In this document: in pieces, positions 26,464 to 35,829 of the stretch
How the letters are laid out: each line of letters opens with the position of its first letter
Numbering within the stretch: the first letter of the stretch is position 1
Assembly: GCF_007785775.2 (NCBI RefSeq)
Contig: NZ_VNIK02000005.1
Coordinates: 62,001-126,000 of the forward strand
Direction: 5' to 3'
Length of the DNA stretch: 64,000 nt
From: Flagellimonas hadalis
GTDB lineage: Bacteria > Bacteroidota > Bacteroidia > Flavobacteriales > Flavobacteriaceae
Notes under the pieces: generated by a model
Database searches by the model: none
What the model was told of the DNA's origin: nothing
The model's input: the letters and a program-made list of their open reading frames with translations, nothing else
Position numbers and translations under genes: made by a program

Positions 26464-29001
26464 TTAAAATTGTGCTTTGTATGATTCTAAGTTCTTATGG
26501 ACCTGTATAATTTTATAGTTGTCCGATAAAACTACGAAATTCTCATCTTTAATGCGGTAGTCCTTATTGTTTTTTATGAGTTCCGCAAAGCCCAGGGCAA
26601 AGTCCTTCGACCTAAAACCATGCACCACCACAAACTCACCTTCCAGATTATAGATGTCCTTGGAAACCACGTTCTTGTAGTTGAGTTCCTTGATAGCTTC
26701 CTCCAAACGGTTTTTTAGGGCCAGTGCCTTTTCGTTGTCCCTGATCTTGAAAGGGAACACCACTTTCCAGTTTCCTGTTCCCGTTGACCCGGTTTCGGGC
26801 GAAAACTCCTTGGTCTCCAGCTTGGGCAACTGCTCTTCCACCATTTGTTCCGCCTTTTTCCCTTCGGGATTGTTGGGATAGGTGAGTGCGACATAGTTCA
26901 ATGCTTCCTTGAAGGGTTCAAAACCTTGGAGACGTCCAATGGCGTTGGCCTTCAACATTTCGAACTTGGGCACGATGGGGTCTCCCGTGAATTGGCCAAT
27001 ATAGCCCTCAGACTGGGTAATCACTTGAAGAAACTCTTGGTCCTCATACAGTTTGTACAAAGCGGCATAGCGGGCATCTGGGCTGTCGGTATTACCTTCA
27101 AGAACGGCTTGTGGGTTCAAAAGAATCTCGGCATAACGGGTGTCAGGATGGTTCGTGATGATGTCCTGCTTCATGTTCTGGGCCAACGGGCTCCCTGATT
27201 CCTCATAGATCTTGTAGAGGTTGTATTTTGATGGTAAAATCAACCGCTCTTCGGGATTTGAGGCCAGCACACGCTCCAGCTTGGCCGCTGCGAGCAGATT
27301 GTCCCTGAACTTTTCCTTGTAGATCAGCCCCAGTTGATAGTTGGCGAAGTTGCGCTCGGTCTTCAGGCTGTCGATCACGGTGATGTCGGTCGGGATTTGG
27401 GACAGGTAGTACTCCACAGAAAACTTTTGGTCCCCATCCATAGTATTGGCCGCACCGTTCTGAACAATCTCTTCCCCAGTGGCCTCGGAAACCAAGGTCC
27501 TGGATTTGTTGCTCCATCGCCAGTCGTCTTCCAAGGTACGTTCGCCCCAACGGGTCTTGAAGTCGTTTTTGCCATACCCCAAACTGGTGATGTTGTAGAA
27601 ATAGAACTTGCCTTGGTTCTCCCTTCCTCCCTTGCTCTTCGCAAACGTGGCAAAGCCGGCCTCGGTACGCTTCAATTCTTTCTCGGCAGCTTCTTCTTCT
27701 TTTCGTTTGAGCTCGGCAATATGTTCCTCAAAATAGGTCTTGCGCTTGGCCTCGGGCATTTGATAGAGGGTTATGACACTGTCGGCATGCTGAACGATGT
27801 CCTCGTACTTGATCACATCCTCGAGGTTGTCCAATTTCTTTTTGATATTACGGTGCTGTCTGGTGTTTTCGGCCAGGTTGGTCAAGGTACTGTCATAGTA
27901 TGCTCCGGAAACCTTGTACTCATCTTGGTCAAAATAATAGTCCGCCAAACTTTGATAGTTCATGGCATTCAGTTTGCGCTCGCCCTGTGTGGCCCGCAAC
28001 GATTTGTTGTAATAGGCCAAGGCCAAGCTGTCGGAGCCGTTCGCCAAGTGATATTGGGCCACTTCCCGGTAGATCTTGTCCAAAAATGGTCGGTTTTCCC
28101 GGTTTTCTTCCAAATCGGTCAGGTATTCCAGCAGTGCTTCGCTATTGGTATCGGTAAGCTCCGTGTTCTGTATTTTTTTGAGGTGGGCATTGATCATATA
28201 GACCCTTGGCGATTTCCTGTTCAGGGCAATGACCTTGTCATAGGCGTAGTTGGCACTGTCCCGATATCCCAATTGGTCGTAAAGTTGTCCAATGATGAAG
28301 AGGTACCTCCCTTTTTCTGGGTTCTTTTTGGTATAGGCCTGTGATATTTTCAATTTTTGGATGGCCGTGTCCGGAGCATTCAGGTTGATGTAGCATTGGG
28401 CCAGCACGGCATTGGCATCGGCATATTCCTGATCTTTCAGTTCCTCGTACTTGAACAACCGCTTCAAATTCTTGATGGCCACTTCGGGATTGTCCAGACG
28501 CATGTTGGTCTTTTCGCGCCAAATGGTGGCCTCGTTGAGCTTGTCACTCTCCGTGTATTTTCTCAAAATATAGTTGAACGCTTCCAAGGCCGGGATGTAC
28601 CGCTGGTCAAAGTAGCGGGATTTGCCCAAAAGAAGGAAAGCCTCGTCGGTTTGAGGGTTCCGCTCCTCATCCTTGATGTCCATGCTATGCTTTTGGATGG
28701 CCTTGGTGGCCTTTTCCTCCGCAATGATGAAGTTGGGATTGTTGTCCTCGGAATCCAGCTTGATCTCCTCGGTCACTTGCAGGCGTTCCACGGGAAGGAT
28801 CTCCCAATAATCGTCCCGGTAACTGGCATTGAGTTCCTCCCGCCCTTTTTCAAAGGCGATATTGCCATTGTACAAGGTGTTGTACTTGGTGTTCAGCGCA
28901 TGCCAATTTCGGTTGACAAACTTGTCCTTTTGGGTGGAACAGGCACTAAAAGTGAGTCCCCCCGCAATTGTGGCAATGATAAGTGTGTGACGAAGATTCA
29001 A
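26464..29001 (-). CDS. sprE: gliding motility / type IX secretion lipoprotein SprE (PorW)
   Basis: 845 aa. The lipobox FSAC gives a lipidated Cys21. TPR-like helix pairs fill most of the protein, with clear repeats from about residue 120 to 400 and 620 to 720, followed by a C-terminal domain with FVVVHGFRSKDFALGF. The start NWHALNTKYNTLYNGNIAFEKG is characteristic of SprE/PorW, a lipoprotein needed for the type IX secretion system and for gliding in Flavobacterium. It precedes the bactofilin gene in the same direction. The family call is firm; gliding in this organism is not shown. Confidence 0.85.
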   Translation of the reverse strand: MNLRHTLIIATIAGGLTFSACSTQKDKFVNRNWHALNTKYNTLYNGNIAFEKGREELNASYRDDYWEILPVERLQVTEEIKLDSEDNNPNFIIAEEKATKAIQKHSMDIKDEERNPQTDEAFLLLGKSRYFDQRYIPALEAFNYILRKYTESDKLNEATIWREKTNMRLDNPEVAIKNLKRLFKYEELKDQEYADANAVLAQCYINLNAPDTAIQKLKISQAYTKKNPEKGRYLFIIGQLYDQLGYRDSANYAYDKVIALNRKSPRVYMINAHLKKIQNTELTDTNSEALLEYLTDLEENRENRPFLDKIYREVAQYHLANGSDSLALAYYNKSLRATQGERKLNAMNYQSLADYYFDQDEYKVSGAYYDSTLTNLAENTRQHRNIKKKLDNLEDVIKYEDIVQHADSVITLYQMPEAKRKTYFEEHIAELKRKEEEAAEKELKRTEAGFATFAKSKGGRENQGKFYFYNITSLGYGKNDFKTRWGERTLEDDWRWSNKSRTLVSEATGEEIVQNGAANTMDGDQKFSVEYYLSQIPTDITVIDSLKTERNFANYQLGLIYKEKFRDNLLAAAKLERVLASNPEERLILPSKYNLYKIYEESGSPLAQNMKQDIITNHPDTRYAEILLNPQAVLEGNTDSPDARYAALYKLYEDQEFLQVITQSEGYIGQFTGDPIVPKFEMLKANAIGRLQGFEPFKEALNYVALTYPNNPEGKKAEQMVEEQLPKLETKEFSPETGSTGTGNWKVVFPFKIRDNEKALALKNRLEEAIKELNYKNVVSKDIYNLEGEFVVVHGFRSKDFALGFAELIKNNKDYRIKDENFVVLSDNYKIIQVHKNLESYKAQF

Positions 29002-29102
29002 AATTATCGCTGGTCTTGTGATAACCTTAACTCAAAAAAGCGTGGATTATTATAAGGCTCATCGATAAAATGCCGGAATTCTTCTACGGGTCTTTTAGCG
29101 GC

Positions 29103-29816
29103 TTATTGCGGTTGGTACGATGACCCCGCAAAGAAGGCTTCCAGTTCCTTCAAGGTCTCGGCGGAGGTGTGGATGTCCTTCACCACCTCACCCTTGTTGA
29201 GCACCACAATGCGCTCGCACACTTCGGTAACATGGATCAGATCATGACTGGACACCAGCACCGTTACCCCTTCCTTGGCCGCAAGATCCTTGATGATCCC
29301 TTTCAATCGAATCTGTGTAGTGGGGTCCAAGTTGGCAAAGGGCTCGTCCAAGATCACCACCTCTGGGTTGCCGATAAAGCTGGCCACAATGCCCACTTTT
29401 TTCTGGTTTCCTTTGGAAAGGTCCCGCAAATATTTCTTTTGCCCCAAGATCTCGCCGTGGAAAAAATCCGCATAATTGGCCAGGAGGGCATCCACATCGG
29501 CCTTGTTCCGTCCGCGGAGTTCCCCGATAAAGTAAAAATATTCCTCCGGAGTTAGGTAACCGATTAAAAAGGATTCGTCGATAAAAGCGGAAGTGAACGG
29601 TTTCCATTCCTCGCTCTGGTCCACCTGCACTTCATTGTTGATGATATGTCCCGAACTGGGCTGGATCAAATCCAACAACAGGCTGAACAGTGTGGTCTTC
29701 CCTGCCCCGTTGTTCCCTACCAGACCAAAACTTTGTCCTTTTGGGATTTCCAAATGACCGATGTTCAAAACGGTGTTCGAGTTGTATGCCTTTGTCAAAT
29801 TATGTACTGTGATCAT
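29103..29816 (-). CDS. ABC transporter ATP-binding protein
   Basis: 237 aa. Walker A GNNGAGKT (34-41), signature motif DLSKGNQKKV (near 133), Walker B VVILDEPFANLDP (near 155) and the H-loop histidine in SSHDLIH. It energises the membrane protein encoded 22 bases upstream (29839-31308). Likely an exporter of the ABC-2 type; the substrate is unknown. Confidence 0.92.
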   Translation of the reverse strand: MITVHNLTKAYNSNTVLNIGHLEIPKGQSFGLVGNNGAGKTTLFSLLLDLIQPSSGHIINNEVQVDQSEEWKPFTSAFIDESFLIGYLTPEEYFYFIGELRGRNKADVDALLANYADFFHGEILGQKKYLRDLSKGNQKKVGIVASFIGNPEVVILDEPFANLDPTTQIRLKGIIKDLAAKEGVTVLVSSHDLIHVTEVCERIVVLNKGEVVKDIHTSAETLKELEAFFAGSSYQPQ

Positions 29817-29838
29817 GAGATTTCTTTATAGTGATTGG

Positions 29839-31308
29839 TTATTTCTGTTTGTATGCCAACAATGTCTTGTATTTCTCCTTTTTATAGATGCCCTCTATCA
29901 TTTTGAACGCCCGTTCCTTGAACACAAATCCCATCAGTCCAAAAGCGGCCACAAAGAGATAGCCTGCCAAGGGGCTGATCAAGAAATGGCCGATGGCGTA
30001 GATCACCATGGGCAGCAAGAGTTTGGGCAAGGTCAGCAAAAGGGTCTTGGCATTGAAGGCCTGTTTGTCCCCGAATGCCTTTTTATTGGAGGTGAGCTCG
30101 ATGGGTGTCTTCACATAGGCCCCGCCCCAAAGCACCAAATAGCTGTTGATCCCGATATTATAAATGGCTCCTACCAGAACCGCCGCATAGGCCTCCCATC
30201 CAAAATACACATAAAATGTGGCCAAAATGGTGGAAATGACCGTGGCTATGATGATCAGGTACCATTTGGAAGAAAGATATTCCCTGTACTTGATGTTCTG
30301 GCTCATCATCAAAGGGTAGTAGCTGCTGTCCCAACTGGGCACATATTGGCCAAAGCTGAACAGAAACCCGCCCGTGACAAAAATGCCGGCGAAGATCTTC
30401 CAGAAAGGACCGTCATAGGCCTCAATGGCCCCGGTGAAAAAGAGCAGTCCGTAAAAAATAAAGAAGAAGCCGGTAAGTACGGCCGTCCTGGACCGCTTGT
30501 TCCTTTTGATGAGCTTGATGTCGTTCTTCAAAAAAGTGCCCAGATTGCCGAATCGGTTCAGCCAATCCAGGTTTTCGGTACGGACCTCTGTATGTTTTTT
30601 GGCAAGGCCCCCATCCAAATACATGTGTTTTTTGAAATAGCCAAAGGCCAAAAAATAGAGGCCCAACAACAAGACCCAAGGAACGATCGCCGTCCACGGC
30701 ATATCGTAGAAATAATCAAAAATGGGCTGGGCATACAGCGTAATGTCGAACCATTCGTAATATTGGGAAACCCCTGCCAATATGATCACTCCGGCAAAGA
30801 TGTAGAATACCGTATCCTTGTTGTTCACCATCACATTGATGAAATTGTTGCAGTAGATGATTGCCATCATTGCCAAATGCCACCCCACGACCTGGGCAAA
30901 TGGATAGTCCTTGGTGAGCAGCACCACGCTGAACGGGATAAAAAAGAACGCATGGGACCAGTTGAAGAACGATACCACTGTTTTTCCCAATGAAAAGTTC
31001 ACCACCTGGCTTTTCTTGAAGGGCAGATAAAGCAAGGGCTTGATGTTGGTGACCGGCATTTTTTGGAGCATATACCTAAAGACGAGGTCAAAGGTGAGGT
31101 AATACACCATAAAACGGTTCACCACCCGAAGCGGATCGCCCCAGCCGGCCTCTTCGATCATAAAATAGGCACCAAAACCCAGTCCCAAAAAGACAACGAT
31201 AAAATAAAGGGCTCCGAGGGCCATCAAAATCTTGAACCAGATCTCGGTCTTAAAACTTGCCGAGCGGTAAAAGGATTTCCATTGGAGACCCATAAAGTGT
31301 TTGAACAT
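29839..31308 (-). CDS. DUF5687 family ABC-2-like membrane subunit
   Basis: 489 aa with about 12 transmembrane helices. It begins KHFMGLQWKSFYRSASFKTEIWFKIL, a start shared by the Bacteroidota permeases of this family. It is directly upstream of an ATPase gene and forms the membrane half of the exporter. It has more helices than a canonical ABC-2 half-transporter, so one protein may make up the whole channel. The substrate is not evident. Confidence 0.82.
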   Translation of the reverse strand: MFKHFMGLQWKSFYRSASFKTEIWFKILMALGALYFIVVFLGLGFGAYFMIEEAGWGDPLRVVNRFMVYYLTFDLVFRYMLQKMPVTNIKPLLYLPFKKSQVVNFSLGKTVVSFFNWSHAFFFIPFSVVLLTKDYPFAQVVGWHLAMMAIIYCNNFINVMVNNKDTVFYIFAGVIILAGVSQYYEWFDITLYAQPIFDYFYDMPWTAIVPWVLLLGLYFLAFGYFKKHMYLDGGLAKKHTEVRTENLDWLNRFGNLGTFLKNDIKLIKRNKRSRTAVLTGFFFIFYGLLFFTGAIEAYDGPFWKIFAGIFVTGGFLFSFGQYVPSWDSSYYPLMMSQNIKYREYLSSKWYLIIIATVISTILATFYVYFGWEAYAAVLVGAIYNIGINSYLVLWGGAYVKTPIELTSNKKAFGDKQAFNAKTLLLTLPKLLLPMVIYAIGHFLISPLAGYLFVAAFGLMGFVFKERAFKMIEGIYKKEKYKTLLAYKQK

Positions 31309-31403
31309 GGTCAGTCATTTTTTTAGTAAGTATCTAAATTATTGGATTTGTTACAAAACCCATCCTTTTTCTAAAATTTAAGGTCAAAAAGAGGTTGAAT
31401 GCT

Positions 31404-31411
31404 TAATTTTG
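31404..31411 (+). promoter_or_regulatory. candidate -7 element before the ferredoxin-type reductase
   Basis: TAATTTTG matches the Bacteroidota consensus TAnnTTTG exactly, 17 bases before the ATG at 31429. No clear -33 TTTG is seen at the right distance. Confidence 0.35.
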
Positions 31412-31428
31412 CACCAAATTTTGTGTAG

Positions 31429-32475
31429 ATGAGCGATTTTCATGCTTTAAAATTGGCCTCGGTGGATAAGTTGACCCCAAATGCCGTGGCCCTTACTTTC
31501 GAAATTCCAGAACAACTGAAAAGTGCCTATGCCTTCAAAGCAGGGCAATACATCACCATCAAACATACGGTGGGCGGGCAGGAACTGCGCAGGGCCTATT
31601 CCATTTCGTCCTCGCCTTCTTCGGGAAAAATGACCGTGGGTATCAAAAAAATGCCGGGCGGTACATTTTCTGTGTTCGCCAATGAAAAATTGAAGGCCGG
31701 TGACACCTTGGAAGTCATGCTGCCAGATGGAAGGTTCCTTTTTGAACCGAACGGCCCCAAAAACATTGCGGCCTTTGCTGCCGGAAGTGGCATAACCCCC
31801 ATCATGAGCATCGCCCAGACCTTGTTGGGCAGCGATCCGGCAAGCCTCTTTGTGCTCGTCTTTGGCAACCAGTCGCCAGAAGAGACCATGTATTTCAAAG
31901 AAATACAGGAACTTAAAAACAAATATACCAATCGATTTTTTGTGCAGTATGTCTACAGTAGATCCCATGAAGACGACGCCCTTTTTGGTCGGATAGAAAA
32001 GTCCACGGTCAATTTTGTGCTGAAAAATAAGTTCAAGGAAACCTCATTTGATGGCTTTTACCTTTGCGGACCGGAGGATATGATCCATTTGGTCTCCGAT
32101 ACCCTAAAAGGCAATGGCATTGCTGAGGACAAGATCCATTTTGAACTCTTCACCAGCGACGACAGCGAAGATACCCTTGCCGAAGTCCTCGAGGGCATGA
32201 CCAAGGTGGAAGTGGTATTGGACGATGAGACCTTCTCCTTTATCATGGATAGGAAACACCGGGTATTGGACGTTGTGCTCAAGGAAGATATAGATGCCCC
32301 CTACTCTTGTCAGGGCGGGGTCTGTAGCAGTTGCATCGCCAGGATCAAGGAAGGCAAGGCCGAAATGGCCAAAAACCAGATCTTGACCGATAGTGAAATA
32401 GCGGAAGGGCTTATTTTGACCTGCCAGGCGCATCCCCTGACCCCCACCTTAAAGGTGGATTATGACGATGTCTGA
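31429..32475 (+). CDS. PaaE-like NAD(P)H oxidoreductase with C-terminal 2Fe-2S ferredoxin domain
   Basis: 348 aa. The FAD domain (about 1-100) has RAYSISSSP; the NAD(P) domain (about 110-235) has GSGITPIMSIAQTLL and the YLCGPEDMI segment; the ferredoxin domain (about 260-348) has Cys294, Cys299 and Cys302 plus Cys332 for a plant-type 2Fe-2S cluster. It passes electrons from NAD(P)H to an oxygenase or desaturase partner. Close relatives include PaaE and Hmp-less flavodoxin reductases. No oxygenase gene adjoins it, so the partner is unknown. Its end overlaps the convergent patatin gene by 16 bases. Confidence 0.9.
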   Translation: MSDFHALKLASVDKLTPNAVALTFEIPEQLKSAYAFKAGQYITIKHTVGGQELRRAYSISSSPSSGKMTVGIKKMPGGTFSVFANEKLKAGDTLEVMLPDGRFLFEPNGPKNIAAFAAGSGITPIMSIAQTLLGSDPASLFVLVFGNQSPEETMYFKEIQELKNKYTNRFFVQYVYSRSHEDDALFGRIEKSTVNFVLKNKFKETSFDGFYLCGPEDMIHLVSDTLKGNGIAEDKIHFELFTSDDSEDTLAEVLEGMTKVEVVLDDETFSFIMDRKHRVLDVVLKEDIDAPYSCQGGVCSSCIARIKEGKAEMAKNQILTDSEIAEGLILTCQAHPLTPTLKVDYDDV

Positions 32476-33242
32476 CTTTTGAGCATTTTTTCAATGGCCC
32501 TACTACCGTGCTCATACCCGATGCGGTAGGCATTCTCGATTCCTTTTTTGTCCAATACACCGATTTTTTCCAGTTCCGCTGGCTCAATGAAGAGATTGCA
32601 CTCGTGCAGTTTTTCCTTGTTCGATGCATGGATCATCAAACTGGTGACCCTGCTCGCCAATTGTAAGGAGTTCTTCAGGTCCTTCTTCTGCAAGGGCACG
32701 GTGATAGACACATTGCTCCCAATGATGAACTCCATGCGGTCCTCCAGATATTCCTTTGGAAAATTGTTCATGATGCCTCCATCGGCATAAAGGATGCCCC
32801 CAATGTCCACTGGGCTAAAAACAGGTGGCAATGCTGCAGAGGCCAATAGGGGTCTGATCAACTCCCCTTCGTGAAAGACCTTCTCATATCCGCTCAACAG
32901 ATCTGTGGCCACTACAAACAAGGGTTTTTTCAATCCCTCAAAGGCATCCTGTGGAAAGAACACCTTGAAAATGTTGATATAGCGCTCCGTGTCGATAAAA
33001 CCCGGTTTGTTGATGGCAAAAAAACTGTACTGGAACAATGGGGTCTCCCGAAAAAAATTGAGCATGCTCTCCGCAGAGTTGCCGTTGGCGTAGAGCGCCC
33101 CCACAAGGGCCCCGATACTTGTGCCCGCAACCATTCCGGCCTCTATGCCATGCTCCCGCATGGCCTTGATGAGCCCAATGTGTGCCATGCCCCGGATACC
33201 TCCCCCGGACAGGACCAACCCTATGGTTTTGCCTTGAAGCAT
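32460..33242 (-). CDS. patatin-like phospholipase
   Basis: 260 aa. The patatin catalytic dyad is visible: the nucleophile elbow GTSIG (40-44, Ser42) and the Asp in YADGG (near 150). The oxyanion loop SGGGIRG is at 12-18. It hydrolyses acyl esters of phospholipids. No signal peptide is evident, so it is probably cytoplasmic. It converges on the reductase gene with a 16-base overlap of coding ends. Confidence 0.92.
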   Translation of the reverse strand: MLQGKTIGLVLSGGGIRGMAHIGLIKAMREHGIEAGMVAGTSIGALVGALYANGNSAESMLNFFRETPLFQYSFFAINKPGFIDTERYINIFKVFFPQDAFEGLKKPLFVVATDLLSGYEKVFHEGELIRPLLASAALPPVFSPVDIGGILYADGGIMNNFPKEYLEDRMEFIIGSNVSITVPLQKKDLKNSLQLASRVTSLMIHASNKEKLHECNLFIEPAELEKIGVLDKKGIENAYRIGYEHGSRAIEKMLKSQTSS

Positions 33243-33402
33243 TTTAGGTTTTCAAAATTAATCATCAAAGTTAAGTCATTGCGCCCTTGCCGAGGTTGTC
33301 CCTCAAAGGTATTTCGATTAAATAATCATCAATCTTTCCCAATTACCAAACCCCTCCCGCAAAAACTCCGTAAGTGTTGGTATAAACTAAAAATAGAATC
33401 AC

Positions 33403-33963
33403 ATGAAATCTTTAAAAACTTTGACACTTGTATCTTCATTGATGGCCTTTATGGTTTCCGCAACGGGAATCTCACAGACCAAAATGGTCGGGGGAGCCGC
33501 AATGTACCCCAATAAGGACATTGTTTCCAATGCCGTGAACTCCAAGGACCACACCACTTTGGTCGCAGCTGTAAAAGCTGCTGATTTGGTGGAAACCCTA
33601 CAGGGCGAGGGGCCTTTTACCGTGTTCGCCCCCACCAACGATGCTTTTGCCAAACTGCCCGAAGGAACAGTGGAAACGCTGTTGAAGCCAGAGAACAAAG
33701 CAATGTTGCAAGGTGTGCTCACCTATCACGTAGTGGCCGGGAAATACGGCTCCAAAGATTTGAAACGTTGGATCAAAAAAGGAAAGGGAATGACCAAACT
33801 TACCACCGTAAACGGGGACACCCTTACTGCTATGATGGATGGCAACTCCATTAAAATAAAAGATGGTGCCGGAAATGTTGCATCGGTGACCATTGCCGAT
33901 GTGAACCAATCCAATGGGGTCATCCATGTGATCGATACCGTTGTGCTACCTTCTGCAAAGTAG
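33403..33963 (+). CDS. exported fasciclin (FAS1) domain protein
   Basis: 186 aa with a signal peptide (about 1-25, ending TGIS). One FAS1 domain fills the rest: H1 region FTVFAPTNDAFAKLP (near 67), the YHVVAG segment (near 110) and the H2 region NGVIHVIDTVVLP at the end. FAS1 proteins mediate adhesion or binding at the cell surface. The signal peptide lacks a lipobox. A terminator follows at 33987. Confidence 0.9.
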   Translation: MKSLKTLTLVSSLMAFMVSATGISQTKMVGGAAMYPNKDIVSNAVNSKDHTTLVAAVKAADLVETLQGEGPFTVFAPTNDAFAKLPEGTVETLLKPENKAMLQGVLTYHVVAGKYGSKDLKRWIKKGKGMTKLTTVNGDTLTAMMDGNSIKIKDGAGNVASVTIADVNQSNGVIHVIDTVVLPSAK

Positions 33964-33986
33964 TTTTTTTGGTTTTTGGTTAGAAC

Positions 33987-34019
33987 GGAAAGGGTGGCAA
34001 CTGCTGCCCTTTCCTTTTT
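33987..34019 (+). terminator. rho-independent terminator after the fasciclin gene
   Basis: GGAAAGGG, loop region TGGCAACTGCTG, CCCTTTCC, then TTTTT. Eight-bp stem 24 bases after the stop at 33963. The rest of the 318-base gap to the next gene (34020-34281) is AT-rich with no ORF; it contains a CCGACCC...GGGTC hairpin near 34034 followed by a T-run. Confidence 0.75.
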
Positions 34020-34281
34020 CTGGGAAACCATTTACCGACCCTCGGGTCTGCTTTTTGGGGTTCCGATTATTTTTTGGGCCTGTTGCCGAAAATTTCTTCA
34101 TCTCATCTGCCTTTTTCTAACCTTCTCATTTTCAAAACCGACTCGGTGGTCTGAATGTTAAATCTTGGTTTCGGTGCCCAAAACTGTAATCTGGCTTGTC
34201 CCATTTCGACCAAAATCGATAGTGATAATTGTTGTATGTTTAGGTTCATCAATAAAATATAACCGTTTAAATAGAAAAATC

Positions 34282-34617
34282 ATGGCCGATTCTTATTACG
34301 ACCCCGCCGATCTGCGAAAATTTGGGAACATTACGGAATGGAGCGAAGAGCTCGGAACAAAATTCTTTGACTACTACGGAAAGGTGTTTGAGGAAGGGGC
34401 CTTGAGTGCCCGTGAAAAATCCTTGATCGCCCTGGCTGTGGCCCACGTGGTGAAATGTCCGTATTGCATTGATGCCTATACCAAGGACGGATTGCAACGG
34501 GGCATCACCAAGGAAGAAATGATGGAGGCCGTGCATGCCGGGGCTGCCATAGAAAGTGGGGCCACTTTGGTACATGGGGTGATGATGATGAACAAGTACA
34601 ATAAGCTTTCCATGTAA
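34282..34617 (+). CDS. arsenosugar-associated peroxidase-like protein (carboxymuconolactone decarboxylase/AhpD fold)
   Basis: 111 aa from the ATG at 34282; longer upstream frames lack a family match. The AhpD-type redox motif is Cys59-Pro-Tyr-Cys62 (VKCPYCIDAY), with a conserved His in the EAVHAG segment. In this family, members next to ArsS are annotated as arsenosugar biosynthesis-associated peroxidase-like proteins. Here the arsS gene follows on the same strand after 122 bases. The exact step it performs is not known. Confidence 0.85.
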   Translation: MADSYYDPADLRKFGNITEWSEELGTKFFDYYGKVFEEGALSAREKSLIALAVAHVVKCPYCIDAYTKDGLQRGITKEEMMEAVHAGAAIESGATLVHGVMMMNKYNKLSM

Positions 34618-34620
34618 CTT

Positions 34621-34680
34621 TAGACCACTTTGCTGTTAGATACTAGACCGCTGCGCTATTAGATATTGGACAGTAGATAT
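34621..34680. repeat. tandem 23-base TAGACC/TTAGATA units
   Basis: Two directly adjacent 23-base units (34621-34643 and 34644-34666), each starting TAGACC and ending TTAGATAc/t, agree at 18 of 23 positions; a partial third (TGGACAGTAGATAT) follows. They lie between the AhpD-like gene and arsS. Similar TTAGATATTGG-type tracts are common between flavobacterial genes. Confidence 0.5.
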
Positions 34681-34739
34681 ATAAAACCATACGTTAGGTG
34701 AAAAATCAAAGCTTTCACTGCGATTATAGAGATTAAGGA

Positions 34740-35828
34740 ATGGGACAAAGCATATTGACCGACATAAAGAACGCTGCAAAAAAATCCTTGAAGGCACGCC
34801 ATAATGAATTGGCGGACACCCAAAGGCAAATGGATATCCTGAACGGGGGGCTCTTTGCCGATGGGGAACTCCCCTATTTCAAGGATAAAATTGCCCAAAC
34901 AGGCCAGTTTCCGTTAAAGCCAAAGAAATTGGAGGTCCTGCAGATCAATGTCGGGTATATGTGCAACCAGGTCTGTGAGCACTGCCATGTGGATGCCGGT
35001 CCAGACCGGAAGGAGATCATGACCCGGGACACCATGGAGCTCTGTTTGGAGGTCATCCGAAATACAGGGGCACACACCTTGGACCTCACCGGTGGCGCAC
35101 CCGAAATGAACCCCGACTTCAGGTGGTTCGTGGAAGAAGCTTCCAAAGCAGGGATCAAGGATTTCATCGTCCGTTCCAACCTGACCATCATCTTGGCGAA
35201 CAAAAAATACCACGATTTGCCCGAGTTTTTCAAAAAACACAATGTACACGTGGTTTCCTCCATGCCACATTACACCAAGGGCAAGACCGACAAGCAACGG
35301 GGCGATGGGGTCTTTGACAAGTCCATTCAGGCATTGCAAAAGCTGAACGAGGTGGGCTATGGAATGCCGGACAGCGACCTGCGCCTGGATCTGGTCTACA
35401 ACCCTTCGGGGGCGTTTTTGCCTTCGGACCAGTCGGCCATGGAACGTGATTTCAAAAAAGCGTTGAAAGCCGATTTCGGCATCGAGTTCCACAACCTTTT
35501 TGCCATCACCAACCTGCCCATTTCCCGCTTTTTGGACTATCTCATCGCGTCGGACAACTATGAGGACTATATGTATGCCCTGGTGGAGGCCTATAACCCC
35601 GCTGCGGTGGAAAAAGTGATGTGCACCAATACCATTTCCGTGAGTTGGGACGGTTGGCTGTACGATTGCGACTTCAACCAGATGCTCGACCTAAAGGTCG
35701 CCAGTAAGGTGAAGCACATCAAGGATTACAATGAGGATGTCCTCAACGACCGAAACATTGTGATTTCCCAACACTGCTATGGCTGTACGGCCGGTGCAGG
35801 GAGTAGTTGTCAGGGGACGGTGGCCTAG
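34740..35828 (+). CDS. arsS: arsenosugar biosynthesis radical SAM protein ArsS
   Basis: 362 aa. Radical SAM cluster motif CNQVCEHC (Cys75, Cys79, Cys82) followed by a TIM-barrel core with GGAPEMNP. The C-terminal DUF3641-like part ends in a second Cys cluster, CYGC (346, 349) and Cys357 in SSCQG. In cyanobacteria and other bacteria ArsS transfers the 5'-deoxyadenosyl group to dimethylarsenite on the way to arsenosugars, which detoxify arsenic. With the preceding AhpD-like gene it forms the usual pair. A separate arsM methyltransferase is expected but not in the window. Confidence 0.93.
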   Translation: MGQSILTDIKNAAKKSLKARHNELADTQRQMDILNGGLFADGELPYFKDKIAQTGQFPLKPKKLEVLQINVGYMCNQVCEHCHVDAGPDRKEIMTRDTMELCLEVIRNTGAHTLDLTGGAPEMNPDFRWFVEEASKAGIKDFIVRSNLTIILANKKYHDLPEFFKKHNVHVVSSMPHYTKGKTDKQRGDGVFDKSIQALQKLNEVGYGMPDSDLRLDLVYNPSGAFLPSDQSAMERDFKKALKADFGIEFHNLFAITNLPISRFLDYLIASDNYEDYMYALVEAYNPAAVEKVMCTNTISVSWDGWLYDCDFNQMLDLKVASKVKHIKDYNEDVLNDRNIVISQHCYGCTAGAGSSCQGTVA

Positions 35829-35829
35829 T

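Noticed and set aside
27334..28344. 336-codon plus-strand open frame
   Set aside because: It is antisense to sprE, has hydrophobic low-information content and no start context; a shadow of the codon pattern in the real gene.
29761..30993. 410-codon plus-strand open frame
   Set aside because: Antisense to the DUF5687 permease gene; the long frame follows from the codon usage of the membrane protein and matches no family.
34030..34056. CCGACCC...GGGTC hairpin with T-run as a TetR operator copy
   Set aside because: Similar in look to the palindrome at 38010 but the arms differ; more likely a second weak terminator behind the fasciclin gene.
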